Made by a program: the position numbers and the translations under genes. Of a stretch of 64,000 bases of DNA, positions 41,671 through 50,639 are shown in pieces (position 1 is the stretch's first letter; each line of letters starts with the position of its first letter). The notes beneath the pieces were generated by a model. The model worked only from the letters and a program-made list of their open reading frames with translations, was not told the DNA's origin and made no database searches. Source of the stretch: Paenibacillus phoenicis (lineage in GTDB: Bacteria; Bacillota; Bacilli; Paenibacillales; Paenibacillaceae); assembly GCF_034718895.1 (NCBI RefSeq), contig NZ_JAYERP010000001.1, forward strand, positions 1,488,001 through 1,552,000, read 5' to 3'.

Positions 41671-43659
41671 CTATTCCTCAAACTCCGTGAAATCCACGTT
41701 TTCCACGATCCATCGCTTGCGCGGATCGACCTTGTCCCCCATCAGCGTAGACACGCGGCGCTCCGCTTTGGCGGCGTCTTCGATCTGCACCTGCAGCATG
41801 GTCCGCGTTTCCGGATTCATCGTCGTTTCCCACAGCTGTTCGGGATTCATTTCTCCCAAACCTTTGTAGCGTTGCAGCTCGAAATTTTTGCCGAATTCCT
41901 TCAGATAGTTTTGCAGCTGCTCGTCGGTCCACGCATATCTCACCGTCTCCAGCTTGCCGGAACGGCGGGTAATCTTGTACAACGGCGGCTGCGCGATATA
42001 GACCCGTCCTGCATCGATCAGCGGCTTCATATAACGGTAAAAGAACGTCAGGAGCAGCACTTGAATGTGTGCACCGTCCGTATCGGCGTCAGTCATGATG
42101 ATGATCTTGGAAAAGTTACTGTCCTCCAAGGCGAATTCCGGCCCGATGCCCGCGCCAATCGCCGAAATGATCGCCCGGTACTCGTCGTTTTTGAGAATAT
42201 CCGCAAGCTTGGCCTTCTCCGGATTCATCGGCTTCCCTTTCAGCGGCAAAATCGCCTGAAGCTTCGAATCACGCCCTTGCTTGGCCGAACCGCCAGCGGA
42301 ATCCCCTTCCACGATAAACAGCTCCGTACGTGTATAATCCTTCGATTGCGCCGGCGTCAGTTTGCCGCCAAGGTTGGAGCTTTCGCTCCGCTTCTTGCCC
42401 GAACGCATTTCGTCGCGGGCTTTGCGAGCGGCTTCCCGCGCTTTGGAGGCTTGGATCGCCTTCTTGATCAGCGTCTGGGCGACCTGCGGGTTCTCTTCCA
42501 GGAACACCGCCATTTTCTCGCCGACTACCGATTCCACCGCGCTGCGCGCCGATGCGCTTCCGAGTTGGTCCTTCGTTTGACCTACAAACTCCACCTCGGA
42601 CATCTTAACGCTGATTACGGCCATCATGCCCTCGCGCAAATCATTACCCTCGAGGTTTTTGTCCTTTTCCTTGAGCATTCCGTTCTTCCGGGCATATTCG
42701 TTCATCACGCGGGTGTAAGCTGTCTTGAATCCGGTTTCATGCGTTCCCCCGCCCCGAGTTGGGATGGAGTTAACGAACGACACCAGCGTTTCGGTATACC
42801 CTGCATTGTATTGCAGCGCCACTTCGACTTCGATGTCATCCCGCTCCGCATAGAAGTGGATGACATCATGCAGCACGTCCTTTCCGTCATTGAGGAACTC
42901 AACGAACTGGCTGGCTCCGCCCTCGTAAAAAAACTCGTCAGAACGGCCAGCCCGCTCATCCTTCAAGGTCACCTTCAGGCCCGAATTCAGAAACGCGATC
43001 TCTTGCAACCGTTCCGCGAGCGTATCGTAGTTTAATCCGATCCCGCCGGAGAAGACGCGAATATCCGGTTTAAACGTCACCTTCGTGCCGGTCTTGTTCG
43101 TATTGCCGATAATCTCCAGCCCTGTGACCGGCTCACCGACGTGTTCAATGCCTTTCTCGTCAACCCAATATTCGAAGCGCATCCGGTGGATTTTTCCGTC
43201 TCGATAAATTTCCACTTCGAGCCACTCGGACAAGGCGTTCGTTACCGATGCACCAACGCCGTGCAAGCCGCCGGATTTCTTGTAACCCGCTCCGCCAAAC
43301 TTGCCGCCTGCATGCAGGATCGTATAAACGACCTGCGGCGTCGGAATGCCGGTTTTATGCATGCCGGTTGGAATCCCCCGGCCGTTATCGAGTACGGTGA
43401 CAGATCCGTCCTTGTTCAGCGTAATATCAATTTTCGTGCAGTACTTCGCCAGATGCTCGTCGACCGCGTTGTCGACGATCTCCCATACCAGATGATGAAG
43501 TCCCGACGAGCTCGTACTGCCAATATACATCCCTGGCCGTTTGCGTACCGCGACAAGCCCTTCGAGCACTTGAATGTCGTCCGCGTCGTATCCCGAAGAC
43601 GGGCCATCGGCATTCGTGCCGGGTACGTCCTCGAACAAATCGATTTGTTCGGCCATCAT
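41671..43659 (-). CDS. parE: DNA topoisomerase IV subunit B
   Basis: The 662-residue ATPase subunit has the GHKL ATP site (VWEIVDNAVDEHLA, DNGRGIPTG, GLHGVGASVTNALS), a transducer and a TOPRIM domain with EGDSAGGSAKQGRD and MTDADTDGAHI. It pairs with ParC to decatenate daughter chromosomes. ATG at 43659 or 43656; GGGGGAG suits the latter. It is divergent-free: both genes run on the minus strand as parE-parC. Confidence 0.95.
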   Translation of the reverse strand: MMAEQIDLFEDVPGTNADGPSSGYDADDIQVLEGLVAVRKRPGMYIGSTSSSGLHHLVWEIVDNAVDEHLAKYCTKIDITLNKDGSVTVLDNGRGIPTGMHKTGIPTPQVVYTILHAGGKFGGAGYKKSGGLHGVGASVTNALSEWLEVEIYRDGKIHRMRFEYWVDEKGIEHVGEPVTGLEIIGNTNKTGTKVTFKPDIRVFSGGIGLNYDTLAERLQEIAFLNSGLKVTLKDERAGRSDEFFYEGGASQFVEFLNDGKDVLHDVIHFYAERDDIEVEVALQYNAGYTETLVSFVNSIPTRGGGTHETGFKTAYTRVMNEYARKNGMLKEKDKNLEGNDLREGMMAVISVKMSEVEFVGQTKDQLGSASARSAVESVVGEKMAVFLEENPQVAQTLIKKAIQASKAREAARKARDEMRSGKKRSESSNLGGKLTPAQSKDYTRTELFIVEGDSAGGSAKQGRDSKLQAILPLKGKPMNPEKAKLADILKNDEYRAIISAIGAGIGPEFALEDSNFSKIIIMTDADTDGAHIQVLLLTFFYRYMKPLIDAGRVYIAQPPLYKITRRSGKLETVRYAWTDEQLQNYLKEFGKNFELQRYKGLGEMNPEQLWETTMNPETRTMLQVQIEDAAKAERRVSTLMGDKVDPRKRWIVENVDFTEFEE

Positions 43660-43731
43660 GCTCCCCCTTTAATTCTTTAGTCTACCTCTGTATGTAGTAG
43701 TCGAACAGATGTTTTGGTGCCTTTGTCCATT

Positions 43732-44730
43732 TTAATTCAAAATATCTTGTTTCGTAAAGACAAGGAATGAAACGACGAGGGCGCAAGCCCCCCAAATCGC
43801 CAGCACAGCCAGCGAAAATCCCAGCGTCATCCCCTCGATCGGAGCCGGTGTCCCCGCCAAATAATTCGTTAAACCGAGATTCACCATAAACAAATATTTG
43901 GCGCTGGTCCAGGAGGAAGCCATATTCGTCAAAATATTGCCGGCAATCAGCGTCGCCATCATAATGACAATGCTCGCCGACGTGCTGCGCACCAGCACCG
44001 ACACCATAAACGCCAAGGCGGCCACCACCACGCTGACAAACCAGATCAGGCCGGCCTGCATGAAAATATACAACCATTGCGGCACTGCATGCACACCCGA
44101 AATGTCTACTTCGGCCCCCCGCAGCTGGAATCCTGTAAATACCGGCAGCGCCCATCCGCGGTAACCAAAAAATAACCCTGAAATTAAATAGCATATCAAA
44201 CAGGTTGATACAATGATCAAGGACACAAACATCATCAGCGTGATGAGCTTGCTTAGCAGGATTTTCCATCGCCTTACCGGCCGAGTAAGCAGCATTTTGA
44301 CCGTTCCACTCGTCCGTTCCGAAGACACAATATCCGATCCTACGCCCATAATTAACAGCGGAATGAACAGCGTAGCTGCGTTATCCAAGAACTCCCGAGT
44401 AAAAGATACGCCGCCCGGTTCTCTGGGATTCACGTCATGCTCCAAATAATATTTCAACTGCTGAATATAAATTTTACGGTATTTCTTCCATTCCTCCGGC
44501 ACCCGGTCGCTGCCCAGGGAATTCTGATTGTCTGTGATCGCTTGTTGCACTTCCCGGCGCCAGTCCGTCCCGAACTTCTCCCGTTTGTCCTCCGCTTGTC
44601 GCAGTTGGGCGTATGCAAACATCGGGACCAGCACGATCAACACGAGCAAGATGACGTAAAAGCGTTTCTTTTTAATCATCTTGATCGTTTCATTTTTTAC
44701 TAAAGGAAGAATGTTATTCAATGCTTTCAC
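43732..44730 (-). CDS. ABC-2 family transporter permease
   Basis: The 332-residue protein has six membrane segments, one near the N-terminus (FYVILLVLIVLVPMFAY), a long outer loop, and TLFIPLLIMGVGSDIVSSER with TVKMLLTRPVRRWKILLSKL, a hallmark of BcrB/NatB-like permeases. It exports a lipid, peptide or antibiotic in partnership with the ATPase upstream. GTG start, overlapping that ATPase by 17 bases. The substrate cannot be assigned. Confidence 0.88.
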   Translation of the reverse strand: MKALNNILPLVKNETIKMIKKKRFYVILLVLIVLVPMFAYAQLRQAEDKREKFGTDWRREVQQAITDNQNSLGSDRVPEEWKKYRKIYIQQLKYYLEHDVNPREPGGVSFTREFLDNAATLFIPLLIMGVGSDIVSSERTSGTVKMLLTRPVRRWKILLSKLITLMMFVSLIIVSTCLICYLISGLFFGYRGWALPVFTGFQLRGAEVDISGVHAVPQWLYIFMQAGLIWFVSVVVAALAFMVSVLVRSTSASIVIMMATLIAGNILTNMASSWTSAKYLFMVNLGLTNYLAGTPAPIEGMTLGFSLAVLAIWGACALVVSFLVFTKQDILN

Positions 44731-45700
44731 CTTCCGTCATCTCCAGGAACATCTGCTCGAGCGTCGGATTCACCTTCTGCACGGCCTCTACCCGGATCCC
44801 TTCCTGCACCAGACGCTGTACGAGGCCAGGGATCAATTCCGGCTGCATTTGAGTTACGATCGCCTGGCCCTGGATTCCCGCCATAATCGTATCGTCCAAG
44901 ACGTTTCCGGCTTCGGTTACCACGTTGACCCCGCTTGCCGACCGCAGCAGCCGCTCGCCAGGCTCCCGGGGCTCCAATTCCCAGACCACATAACTTCGAT
45001 TCGCCTGGATCAGCTCATCGACTTTGCCGACGGCGAGTACACGCCCGCGCCCGATAATCGCCACTCGATCGCACAGCAGTTGAATTTCGCTGAGCAGGTG
45101 GCTCGATACAAAAACGGCCATCCCTTCTTCCGCGAGCCGGCGGATGAAGCTGCGCATTTCTTTGATCCCCTTGGGATCCAGACCGTTTGTAGGTTCGTCC
45201 AGAATCAGAAGCTTCGGCCGGCCCAACAACGCTTGGGCAATACCCAACCGCTGCCGCATGCCCAGCGAATAGGTTTTCACTTTGTCGTCGATCCGGCCCG
45301 TTAGCCCAACCATTTGCACAACTTCTTCAATCCGCTTCCCATCGATGCCCGAAATCATGCGGGCGAAATGCTCGAGATTCTCCCGCCCGGTTAAATAGCT
45401 GTAAACCTCGGGATTTTCCACGATGGACCCAACGCATCGGAGCGCCAGCTCCGGTTCCCGTTGTACATTGTATCCGCAAATATGTACTTGGCCTTCGGTT
45501 GGCCGAATTAAATCGACGAGCATGCGGATCGTGGTTGTTTTGCCGGCTCCGTTGGGACCAAGGAACCCAAAGATCTCTCCGGCGTACACCTCGAAATTCA
45601 CTTCATGCACGATCCATTTACGTCCGATTTTCTTTTTGAGCCCCTGCACCCTTAGGACAGGTTGACGCTGCTTAGCGATGATCGGCTGCCGTGCTGCCAT
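44714..45700 (-). CDS. ABC transporter ATPase, BcrA-like
   Basis: The 328-residue ATPase has Walker A GFLGPNGAGKTTTIRMLV, signature YSLGMRQRLGIAQALL, Walker B LLILDEPTNGLD and switch SSHLLSEI. A C-terminal extension of about 100 residues is common in DrrA/BcrA exporters. The permease gene follows with overlapping ends. The ATG at 45700 has GAAGGAG at correct spacing; the GTG at 45709 is too close. Confidence 0.9.
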   Translation of the reverse strand: MAARQPIIAKQRQPVLRVQGLKKKIGRKWIVHEVNFEVYAGEIFGFLGPNGAGKTTTIRMLVDLIRPTEGQVHICGYNVQREPELALRCVGSIVENPEVYSYLTGRENLEHFARMISGIDGKRIEEVVQMVGLTGRIDDKVKTYSLGMRQRLGIAQALLGRPKLLILDEPTNGLDPKGIKEMRSFIRRLAEEGMAVFVSSHLLSEIQLLCDRVAIIGRGRVLAVGKVDELIQANRSYVVWELEPREPGERLLRSASGVNVVTEAGNVLDDTIMAGIQGQAIVTQMQPELIPGLVQRLVQEGIRVEAVQKVNPTLEQMFLEMTEGESIE

Positions 45701-45741
45701 GGCGTTCACTCCTTCATTTAGACTCCAGCATTAAACCGTCA

Positions 45742-46545
45742 TTAGCGCGCGATGCTTTGGACCATCCGTTCGGCAATCGCCTGGTAGCCATCTCCGTTCG
45801 GATGAAAATGGTCGCTCGACAAATAACGGGACGAGTTATTCGTAAACAAGTCATAGGTTGGCACGACCAAGGTGCCGTCATATTCCCCAAGCGTTTTCAT
45901 CGCCATCGCGTTCCAGCGCGCTACCGCATCGTTACCGATTTCGCGCATCCCATCAAGATCGCTGAACGGATTATATAAACCCACGTAGACGAGGAGCGCT
46001 TGCACGTTGATTTTCTTGATTTGTGCTACGATTTTTTCAAAATCCGCCGAGCTCTTCTCAATCGCCGCTTCGATTTCCGTCTGGGTTGGGACTTGCTGTC
46101 CCGAGGTTAACGCCTCCGTGCCGTCAAACAGATCATTTCCCCCAATCGACAACAGGATAATCCCCGACTGCTGCAGGGCATATTTCACACCCGGATCGTC
46201 CAGCATCGGCAGCAGTTCCTTCGTTGTCAGACCGTTAATTCCCAAGTTATTGACCAGTTTAGACGTGGCGCCCTCTTTATTAAAGAGATCCACCGTCCGG
46301 CGGGCAAATCCGCTGCCTGTATCGTCCCCAGTCCCTTTGGCCAAGGAATCCCCGATGGCCGTCACATCCCAGGCCCCCGCTTTCACGGCGGGTTCCGTTT
46401 GGGACGGTGAAACTGTCGAATGGCCAGCGGCTGCCGACGGATCGGCAATATCCGACACCGCATATACGAATCCAGCGAGCAGAATTAAAGTCGATACCAG
46501 TGACGCCAATCCCGCCCACCGCCAAATCCGGGACGTCCTGCTCAT
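45742..46545 (-). CDS. SGNH/GDSL family lipase or esterase, membrane-anchored
   Basis: The 267-residue protein has an N-terminal membrane segment (about residues 12-32), a Ser/Thr-rich linker, then the SGNH blocks: TAIGDSLAKGTGDD (Ser nucleophile), INGLTTKELL, SIGGNDLFDG, and SSDHFHPNGDGYQAIA (Asp-x-x-His). This is close to YpmR-like Bacillales proteins that act outside the membrane. AGGAGG precedes the ATG. It lies 41 bases upstream of the ABC ATPase start, so they may form one operon. Confidence 0.9.
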   Translation of the reverse strand: MSRTSRIWRWAGLASLVSTLILLAGFVYAVSDIADPSAAAGHSTVSPSQTEPAVKAGAWDVTAIGDSLAKGTGDDTGSGFARRTVDLFNKEGATSKLVNNLGINGLTTKELLPMLDDPGVKYALQQSGIILLSIGGNDLFDGTEALTSGQQVPTQTEIEAAIEKSSADFEKIVAQIKKINVQALLVYVGLYNPFSDLDGMREIGNDAVARWNAMAMKTLGEYDGTLVVPTYDLFTNNSSRYLSSDHFHPNGDGYQAIAERMVQSIAR

Positions 46546-46686
46546 GTAACCCCTCCTGTTTCCTCGCAGTCCCTCATTTACGCTAACTATGAGTAACTCT
46601 CCAACTTATGTAAATAACATAAAACTTCTTGCAAAGAGATGCAAATTTTCTCGAAAAAAGGACTAGCATTTTTAGAACTGTAGAGT

Positions 46687-46692
46687 TATAAT
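46687..46692 (+). promoter_or_regulatory. TATAAT box upstream of tRNA-Lys
   Basis: A perfect TATAAT lies 46 bases before the tRNA. The -35 element 17 bases upstream is poor (TAGCAT). Confidence 0.5.
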
Positions 46693-46738
46693 AGTTCTTG
46701 TCCTTAAGAAACCTTCACATTAAGGAACCTTACATTAA

Positions 46739-46811
46739 GGGTTATTAGCTTAGCTGGTAGAGCAGCCGACTCTTAATCGGCAGGTCGCAGGTTCGACCCC
46801 TGCATAACCCA
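46739..46811 (+). tRNA. tRNA-Lys (anticodon CUU)
   Basis: The 73 bases fold as a standard cloverleaf: acceptor GGGTTAT with ATAACCC, D arm GCTTAGCTGGTAGAGC, anticodon stem GCCGA/TCGGC with loop CTCTTAA (anticodon CTT, reading AAG), and T arm GCAGG-TTCGACC-CCTGC. A73 follows the acceptor. The CCA end is not encoded. It is a single tRNA with its own promoter and terminator. Confidence 0.97.
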
Positions 46812-46818
46812 TTTATAG

Positions 46819-46861
46819 CATCCTCCACTGCATTGGCAGCTTGGGGGATGTTATTTTTTTG
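46819..46861 (+). terminator. Terminator after tRNA-Lys
   Basis: CATCCTCC (46819-46826) pairs with GGGGGATG (46843-46850), followed by TTATTTTTTT. Confidence 0.85.
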
Positions 46862-46873
46862 TGTGCTTTCGGC

Positions 46874-46918
46874 GAAAAAAAGCGCGGGAATCGAGGGGAT
46901 CGCCTCGTTCTCGCGCTT
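46874..46918 (-). terminator. Terminator of the pspA-DUF4178 operon
   Basis: On the minus strand AAGCGCGAGAACGAGG pairs with CCTCGATTCCCGCGCTT, followed by seven T at 46874-46880. Confidence 0.85.
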
Positions 46919-46968
46919 CATCGGGCTTCATCGCGCTTTGGAACAATAGTTGCTTAAAGATTATCGCC

Positions 46969-47475
46969 TTAATTGGCTCGAATGACTTTGACGTCGGCCG
47001 GAATCACCTTAACGCCTTCGTACAACATAAACCGCCCGTTCTGCCATTCGATCCGCAGCAGCTTGCCGTCGTCTGACTGGTACTGCCACACATGCTGTTC
47101 CCCGCCTTGAAGGAACGGCGTCTTGCCAACCACAGATACGTAACCGCCGTACTCTTCCTCCAAATAATACAGCGTTCCGTCAAGATCCATCTGGCCCGGC
47201 ACCTCGGTCGGATCGTTCAGCCGTCCGTCAATCGGCTGATAGAGATGATACTGCAGCGTCTCACGATCCTCGACCAGCAGATAACGGATCTGACTGCCGT
47301 CCTGCAGCGTCAGCATAACCGCGTTACGCCCGCGATTGCCGACCCGGCCGGTCACCTCGTAGGAAATGAGCGATACCTCGCAGATATCGCCCGGGGCCAG
47401 CGATAGCATGCTCTTCTCTACGACAGGCGGCGCCGGTTTGGCAAACAAATTGCCGAGTCTTTTCCATACGCTCAT
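46969..47475 (-). CDS. DUF4178 domain protein
   Basis: The 168-residue protein is largely beta (SLAPGDICEVSLISYEVTGR, QYQSDDGKLLRIEWQNGRF) and matches the DUF4178 pattern often found beside PspA genes. It has no signal peptide or membrane segment. It is probably a partner in the phage-shock/envelope-stress response; this follows from its neighbour, 33 bases upstream. ATG with GTGAGG upstream. Confidence 0.78.
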   Translation of the reverse strand: MSVWKRLGNLFAKPAPPVVEKSMLSLAPGDICEVSLISYEVTGRVGNRGRNAVMLTLQDGSQIRYLLVEDRETLQYHLYQPIDGRLNDPTEVPGQMDLDGTLYYLEEEYGGYVSVVGKTPFLQGGEQHVWQYQSDDGKLLRIEWQNGRFMLYEGVKVIPADVKVIRAN

Positions 47476-47508
47476 ATTTGGTCTAGCCTCACTTTAGAAT
47501 CAAGTCGC

Positions 47509-48180
47509 TTATTTTTTATCCTCATATAGCTTCATCATCTCGGCCAATTCTGCTTCCACGGCAGAATCCTTGTTCAGGCTTTCGAACTCTTCATCCAAGG
47601 ATTTAGCCTTAGAGTTCAGCTCATTGCTGGCTTCGGCTTGGGCTTCCATTTGCAGCATCTTCTCTTCCATCCGCTTCAGGCCGTTTGCCGCGGAATCGGA
47701 GTTAAACCCGGACATCGTCTTGTTGATTTCATTTTGCGCTTTAGCTGCATTGTATCTGGCAACCAACGTTTCGCGTTTATTCTTCATTTCCGTCAGCTGT
47801 TTGCGCATTTCCTCAAGCTTCGCCCGAAGATTGTCGGCAGCGGCTTTGTTTTGCTCGTAGCTTGCCTTGTATTCCGCCATTTTTGCCTCAGCGGCTTTCT
47901 TCTCTTCAAGTGCGCGGCGAGCCAGGTCAACGTTTTGCGCTTGAGCCGCCTGATGCGCCTGCTGGGTACGCCGCTCGACCAACGCTTGCTGCTCTTCATA
48001 CAAGCCTTTAAACTTCTTCTCAATCGCGATTTGGGCGGCAACCGCCTTCTCCGCATCTTCGAGATCTTCTTGCATATCCCGGATATATTGGTCGGTCAAT
48101 TTGATCGGATCTTCCGCTTTGTCGATCAAAGCGTTGATATTAGACATGGTCAAATCGCGTAATCTTTTGAAAATGGACAT
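47509..48180 (-). CDS. pspA: PspA/IM30 family membrane-stress protein
   Basis: The 223-residue protein is nearly all helical coiled coil. It opens with the membrane-binding amphipathic helix MSIFKRLRDLTMSNINALID and KAEDPIKLTDQYIRDMQEDL, the PspA/Vipp1/LiaH hallmark, and shows VAAQIAIEKKFKGLYEEQQA. It forms oligomers that shield damaged membrane. It is the first gene of a pair with the DUF4178 gene. AGGAGG-like GGGAGGA precedes the ATG. Confidence 0.93.
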   Translation of the reverse strand: MSIFKRLRDLTMSNINALIDKAEDPIKLTDQYIRDMQEDLEDAEKAVAAQIAIEKKFKGLYEEQQALVERRTQQAHQAAQAQNVDLARRALEEKKAAEAKMAEYKASYEQNKAAADNLRAKLEEMRKQLTEMKNKRETLVARYNAAKAQNEINKTMSGFNSDSAANGLKRMEEKMLQMEAQAEASNELNSKAKSLDEEFESLNKDSAVEAELAEMMKLYEDKK

Positions 48181-48301
48181 TTGCTTTTCCTCCCGATTAA
48201 AATATCAGATTATGCTTATGTTTACGCTGCAAAGTTCGGGAGGTTTCAATAAAATATCTCAGATTAGACGATGAGCATGAAAGATTGATTTAAAGAGCTT
48301 T

Positions 48302-48403
48302 GGTGGCCGCCGGGTGAAATGTTCTTACGATCGCTGTTGCTCGCGGATTTCTTGGATTCAGTAAACTCCAACACTGTAGAAATCCGCTCCCAAAGGCGAC
48401 CAC
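48302..48403. repeat. Long imperfect inverted repeat
   Basis: Outer arms GTGGCCGCC and GGCGACCAC (one mismatch) and inner arms GCGGATTTC (48343-48351) and GAAATCCGC (48379-48387) pair across about 100 bases. It lies just ahead of the 25-base repeats. Confidence 0.6.
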
Positions 48404-48426
48404 TTCGTTTCTCCCGCACCTGATCT

Positions 48427-48611
48427 CTAACGGAACGTAGAGACGTTATTTAAACATTTCCCGGTCATTTCCCGTTCTAACGGAACCGGAAGCCGTTATT
48501 CACCTCAAAATGGACCCAATAGAGCCAAATTCACCCGAATAAGGTCTCCTCGTTCCGTTAGAATTCCCAATCATGCACCTAGAGCCAAATAGCATCTCTC
48601 AGTTCCGCTAA
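48427..48611. repeat. Four copies of a 25-base intergenic repeat
   Basis: Unit approximately CTAACGGAAC-N3-GAGACGTTATT. Two copies are direct (48427-48451 and 48477-48501) and two inverted (48537-48561 and 48587-48611). Starts are exactly 50 bases apart within each pair. A further half copy (ACTCCGCTAAAA) occurs near 48686. Probably a dispersed intergenic family. Confidence 0.8.
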
Positions 48612-48705
48612 AACTCCATTATCCCGTTGAATCACTCTACGTTGGTCCGTCAGCCGACTGCTCAAACACACTTTTCGCTCCCCAGACTCCGCTAAAATAC
48701 ATCAA

Positions 48706-48732
48706 AGAGCCCGGCTGTCTAGCCGGGCTCTT
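48706..48732. terminator. GC-rich hairpin, possible terminator
   Basis: AGAGCCCGGCT pairs perfectly with AGCCGGGCTCT around GTCT. Neither side has a good T run, and no gene ends here, so its role is unclear. Confidence 0.4.
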
Positions 48733-48919
48733 CCTGCATCCGCCCACATTTCCGGCGTCCTATTGCTTGAAGAAAAGAATAACGAACCTAAGGGAGTTTA
48801 CGTCCGCATTTGGGAGCCGCTTGTCTTCCTTCCCTCTCATCGATGGACAAACGGCGGACAAGAGCGGCTCGTGGTCGTTATCCTTTTTCGTGGATCAGCA
48901 ATAGGATGAAGGGAACTTC

Positions 48920-49456
48920 CTATTTCCCAATAAACTCCTGCACCCAATACCCATTATAATACCCGACGCCGATCAGCTTGTATTTAGGGTTGAGGATATT
49001 CGCCTTATGGCCGGGACTCTCCATCCAATCCTTGACCACTTCCTCAGCGGTGCGTTGCCCTTTGCCGATGTTCTCTCCTGCGTAGATGTAGGTAATGTTG
49101 AACGCGTCCATCATGTCGAAGGGAGAGCCGTATTTCGGTGATGTATGGCTGAAATACGCGGTTTTGAACATGTCGATGGCTTTGGTTTTGGCCATTTTGG
49201 TCAAATTGGTATGTACGATCAGCGGCTTCAGACCGGCTTTCTTACGCTCCTGGTTGACGAGTTCAACTACCTTGGACGCGTTCTGTGTCTGGATCTTCAG
49301 GTAGACCGCTGCAAGCGACTTCGAGGAATTGCTGGCGGCAGCTGCGGCATACGCAGTATCCGTACCGAATCCAGTTCCTCCTTGCCACGTCGTCATAACC
49401 AAAACCAAGGCTGCAATCAGCAGCCCGGACAAACCGATTTTGCTCCACTTCTTCAT
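48920..49456 (-). CDS. Secreted CAP-domain (SCP/PR1) protein
   Basis: The 178-residue protein has a signal peptide ending near AYAAAAA, then a CAP domain: VVELVNQERKKAGLKPLIVH, TAYFSHTSPKYGSPFDMM, AGENIGKGQRTAEEVVKDWM and SPGHKANILNPKYKLIGVGY. This is the YkwD type found in Bacillales, of unknown biochemical function and often linked to spore coats or the envelope. ATG after GGGGGGAG. Monocistronic. Confidence 0.92.
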   Translation of the reverse strand: MKKWSKIGLSGLLIAALVLVMTTWQGGTGFGTDTAYAAAAASNSSKSLAAVYLKIQTQNASKVVELVNQERKKAGLKPLIVHTNLTKMAKTKAIDMFKTAYFSHTSPKYGSPFDMMDAFNITYIYAGENIGKGQRTAEEVVKDWMESPGHKANILNPKYKLIGVGYYNGYWVQEFIGK

Positions 49457-49555
49457 GATGGCTTGCTCCCCCCAGCCGATTTCCTATCGCCGATTCTTGT
49501 CTTATGATTCTTGTCACATTTTAACATATTTCGACGGCTTCCGCTTGCGTAAAAA

Positions 49556-49590
49556 ATGGAAAAAAGGACGGCACAAAAGCCGCCCTTCAC
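49556..49590 (-). terminator. Terminator of the mgl operon
   Basis: On the minus strand AAGGGCGGC pairs with GCCGTCCTT around TTTTGT and is followed by TTTT and more T. It lies just after the mglC stop. Confidence 0.83.
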
Positions 49591-49606
49591 TTAACCCTAA
49601 ATGACC

Positions 49607-50617
49607 TTATTTCTTGCTTGCGTATTTCCGCATATCGAACGCTACCGCAGCAACGATGATTGCACCTTTGATGATTTGTTGCCAGTAAGGACCTACGCCT
49701 ACGAACGTCAAGCCATAGTTGATGACCGTAAAGATCAGCACGCCAGCCATAATGCCTGGAACCGTACCAATCCCGCCGGTGGTGGATACGCCCCCCACGA
49801 CGCAGGCTGCGATCGCATCAAGCTCGTACATGTTCCCGTAGTTGTTCGTAGCACCGCCGGTTCTGGCTGCTTCCAGCACACCAGCCAAGCCGTAAAGCGC
49901 CCCGGCGATCGAGTAGATCATAATCAAGTTTTTGGAGACGTTAATCCCCGATACTTTCGCAGCTTGCTGGTTGCCGCCGATGGCGTACATATTTTTGCCA
50001 AGCCGGGTTTTATTGAACATGACCCAAACGATCGCACAAACGACAATCGCAATAATGACGATATATGGAATCGAGAAGCTCCAGTTACTGAACAATGAAC
50101 CTGAACCTAACGTTGTAAAGTCGTCGCGCAATCCGCCGATCGGCTGGGATTGGTTCGGCTCCGTATCGAAATATAGGGAGTTGATCCCGTAGATGGCAAC
50201 CATGGTGCCCAGTGTAGCGATAAACGGCGGAACCTTAAACTTGGATACGATAATCCCGTTGATCAGACCAAAGATCAGACCTACAACAATTGCGATCAAA
50301 ATCGGTACAAACAACGGAAGCTCCGGCAGGTTCGGGAAAAAGCGACGGGCATAACCGACCTCTTGCAGCATGGAGGCAGAGACGACAGCCGTCAATCCGA
50401 CCATCCGGCCCGCGGACAAGTCGGTACCGCCGGTAATGAGGATAAACGCAACCCCAAGGGCGATGATAACCCGGGTGGACGATTGGATCAAAATATCGCG
50501 AAACGTATTTAGTCCGATAAAGCTTGGATCATAAGCGGCGATGCCGATAAGCAGCACGGCCAAAACGATATAAATGGCATTTTCGGTCACAAAGCTCTGA
50601 ATTTTCTTTGTATTCAT
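49607..50617 (-). CDS. mglC: Galactose/methyl-galactoside ABC permease MglC
   Basis: The 336-residue permease equals E. coli MglC in length, with about ten membrane segments. Conserved blocks are LITGGTDLSAGRMVGLTAVV, NGIIVSKFKVPPFIATLGTM, YAIGGNQQAAKVSGINVSKN and DAIAACVVGGVSTTGGIGTV. It moves the sugar delivered by MglB, driven by MglA. AAGGAGGAG precedes the ATG at 50617. Overlaps the end of mglA by reading start 50617 against stop 50640, a 22-base gap. Confidence 0.93.
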   Translation of the reverse strand: MNTKKIQSFVTENAIYIVLAVLLIGIAAYDPSFIGLNTFRDILIQSSTRVIIALGVAFILITGGTDLSAGRMVGLTAVVSASMLQEVGYARRFFPNLPELPLFVPILIAIVVGLIFGLINGIIVSKFKVPPFIATLGTMVAIYGINSLYFDTEPNQSQPIGGLRDDFTTLGSGSLFSNWSFSIPYIVIIAIVVCAIVWVMFNKTRLGKNMYAIGGNQQAAKVSGINVSKNLIMIYSIAGALYGLAGVLEAARTGGATNNYGNMYELDAIAACVVGGVSTTGGIGTVPGIMAGVLIFTVINYGLTFVGVGPYWQQIIKGAIIVAAVAFDMRKYASKK

Positions 50618-50639
50618 GATTTTCTCCTCCTTCAAATCC

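Larger units (their letters stand above)
48181..48919. other. 739-base intergenic region rich in repeats
   Basis: No gene is supported. It holds a long imperfect inverted repeat (48302-48403), four copies of a 25-base repeat (48427-48611), a GC-rich hairpin (48706-48732) and another inverted repeat, GAGCCGCTTGTC to GACAAGAGCGGCTC (about 48813-48870). Confidence 0.7.

Noticed and set aside
41584..43035. 483-codon open frame antisense to parE
   Set aside because: Antisense shadow of a conserved gene; no ribosome site and no recognisable domain.
48427..48611. Possible CRISPR array (25-base repeats with 25-base intervals)
   Set aside because: Only two plus two copies in opposite orientation, diverged from one another, and no cas gene nearby.
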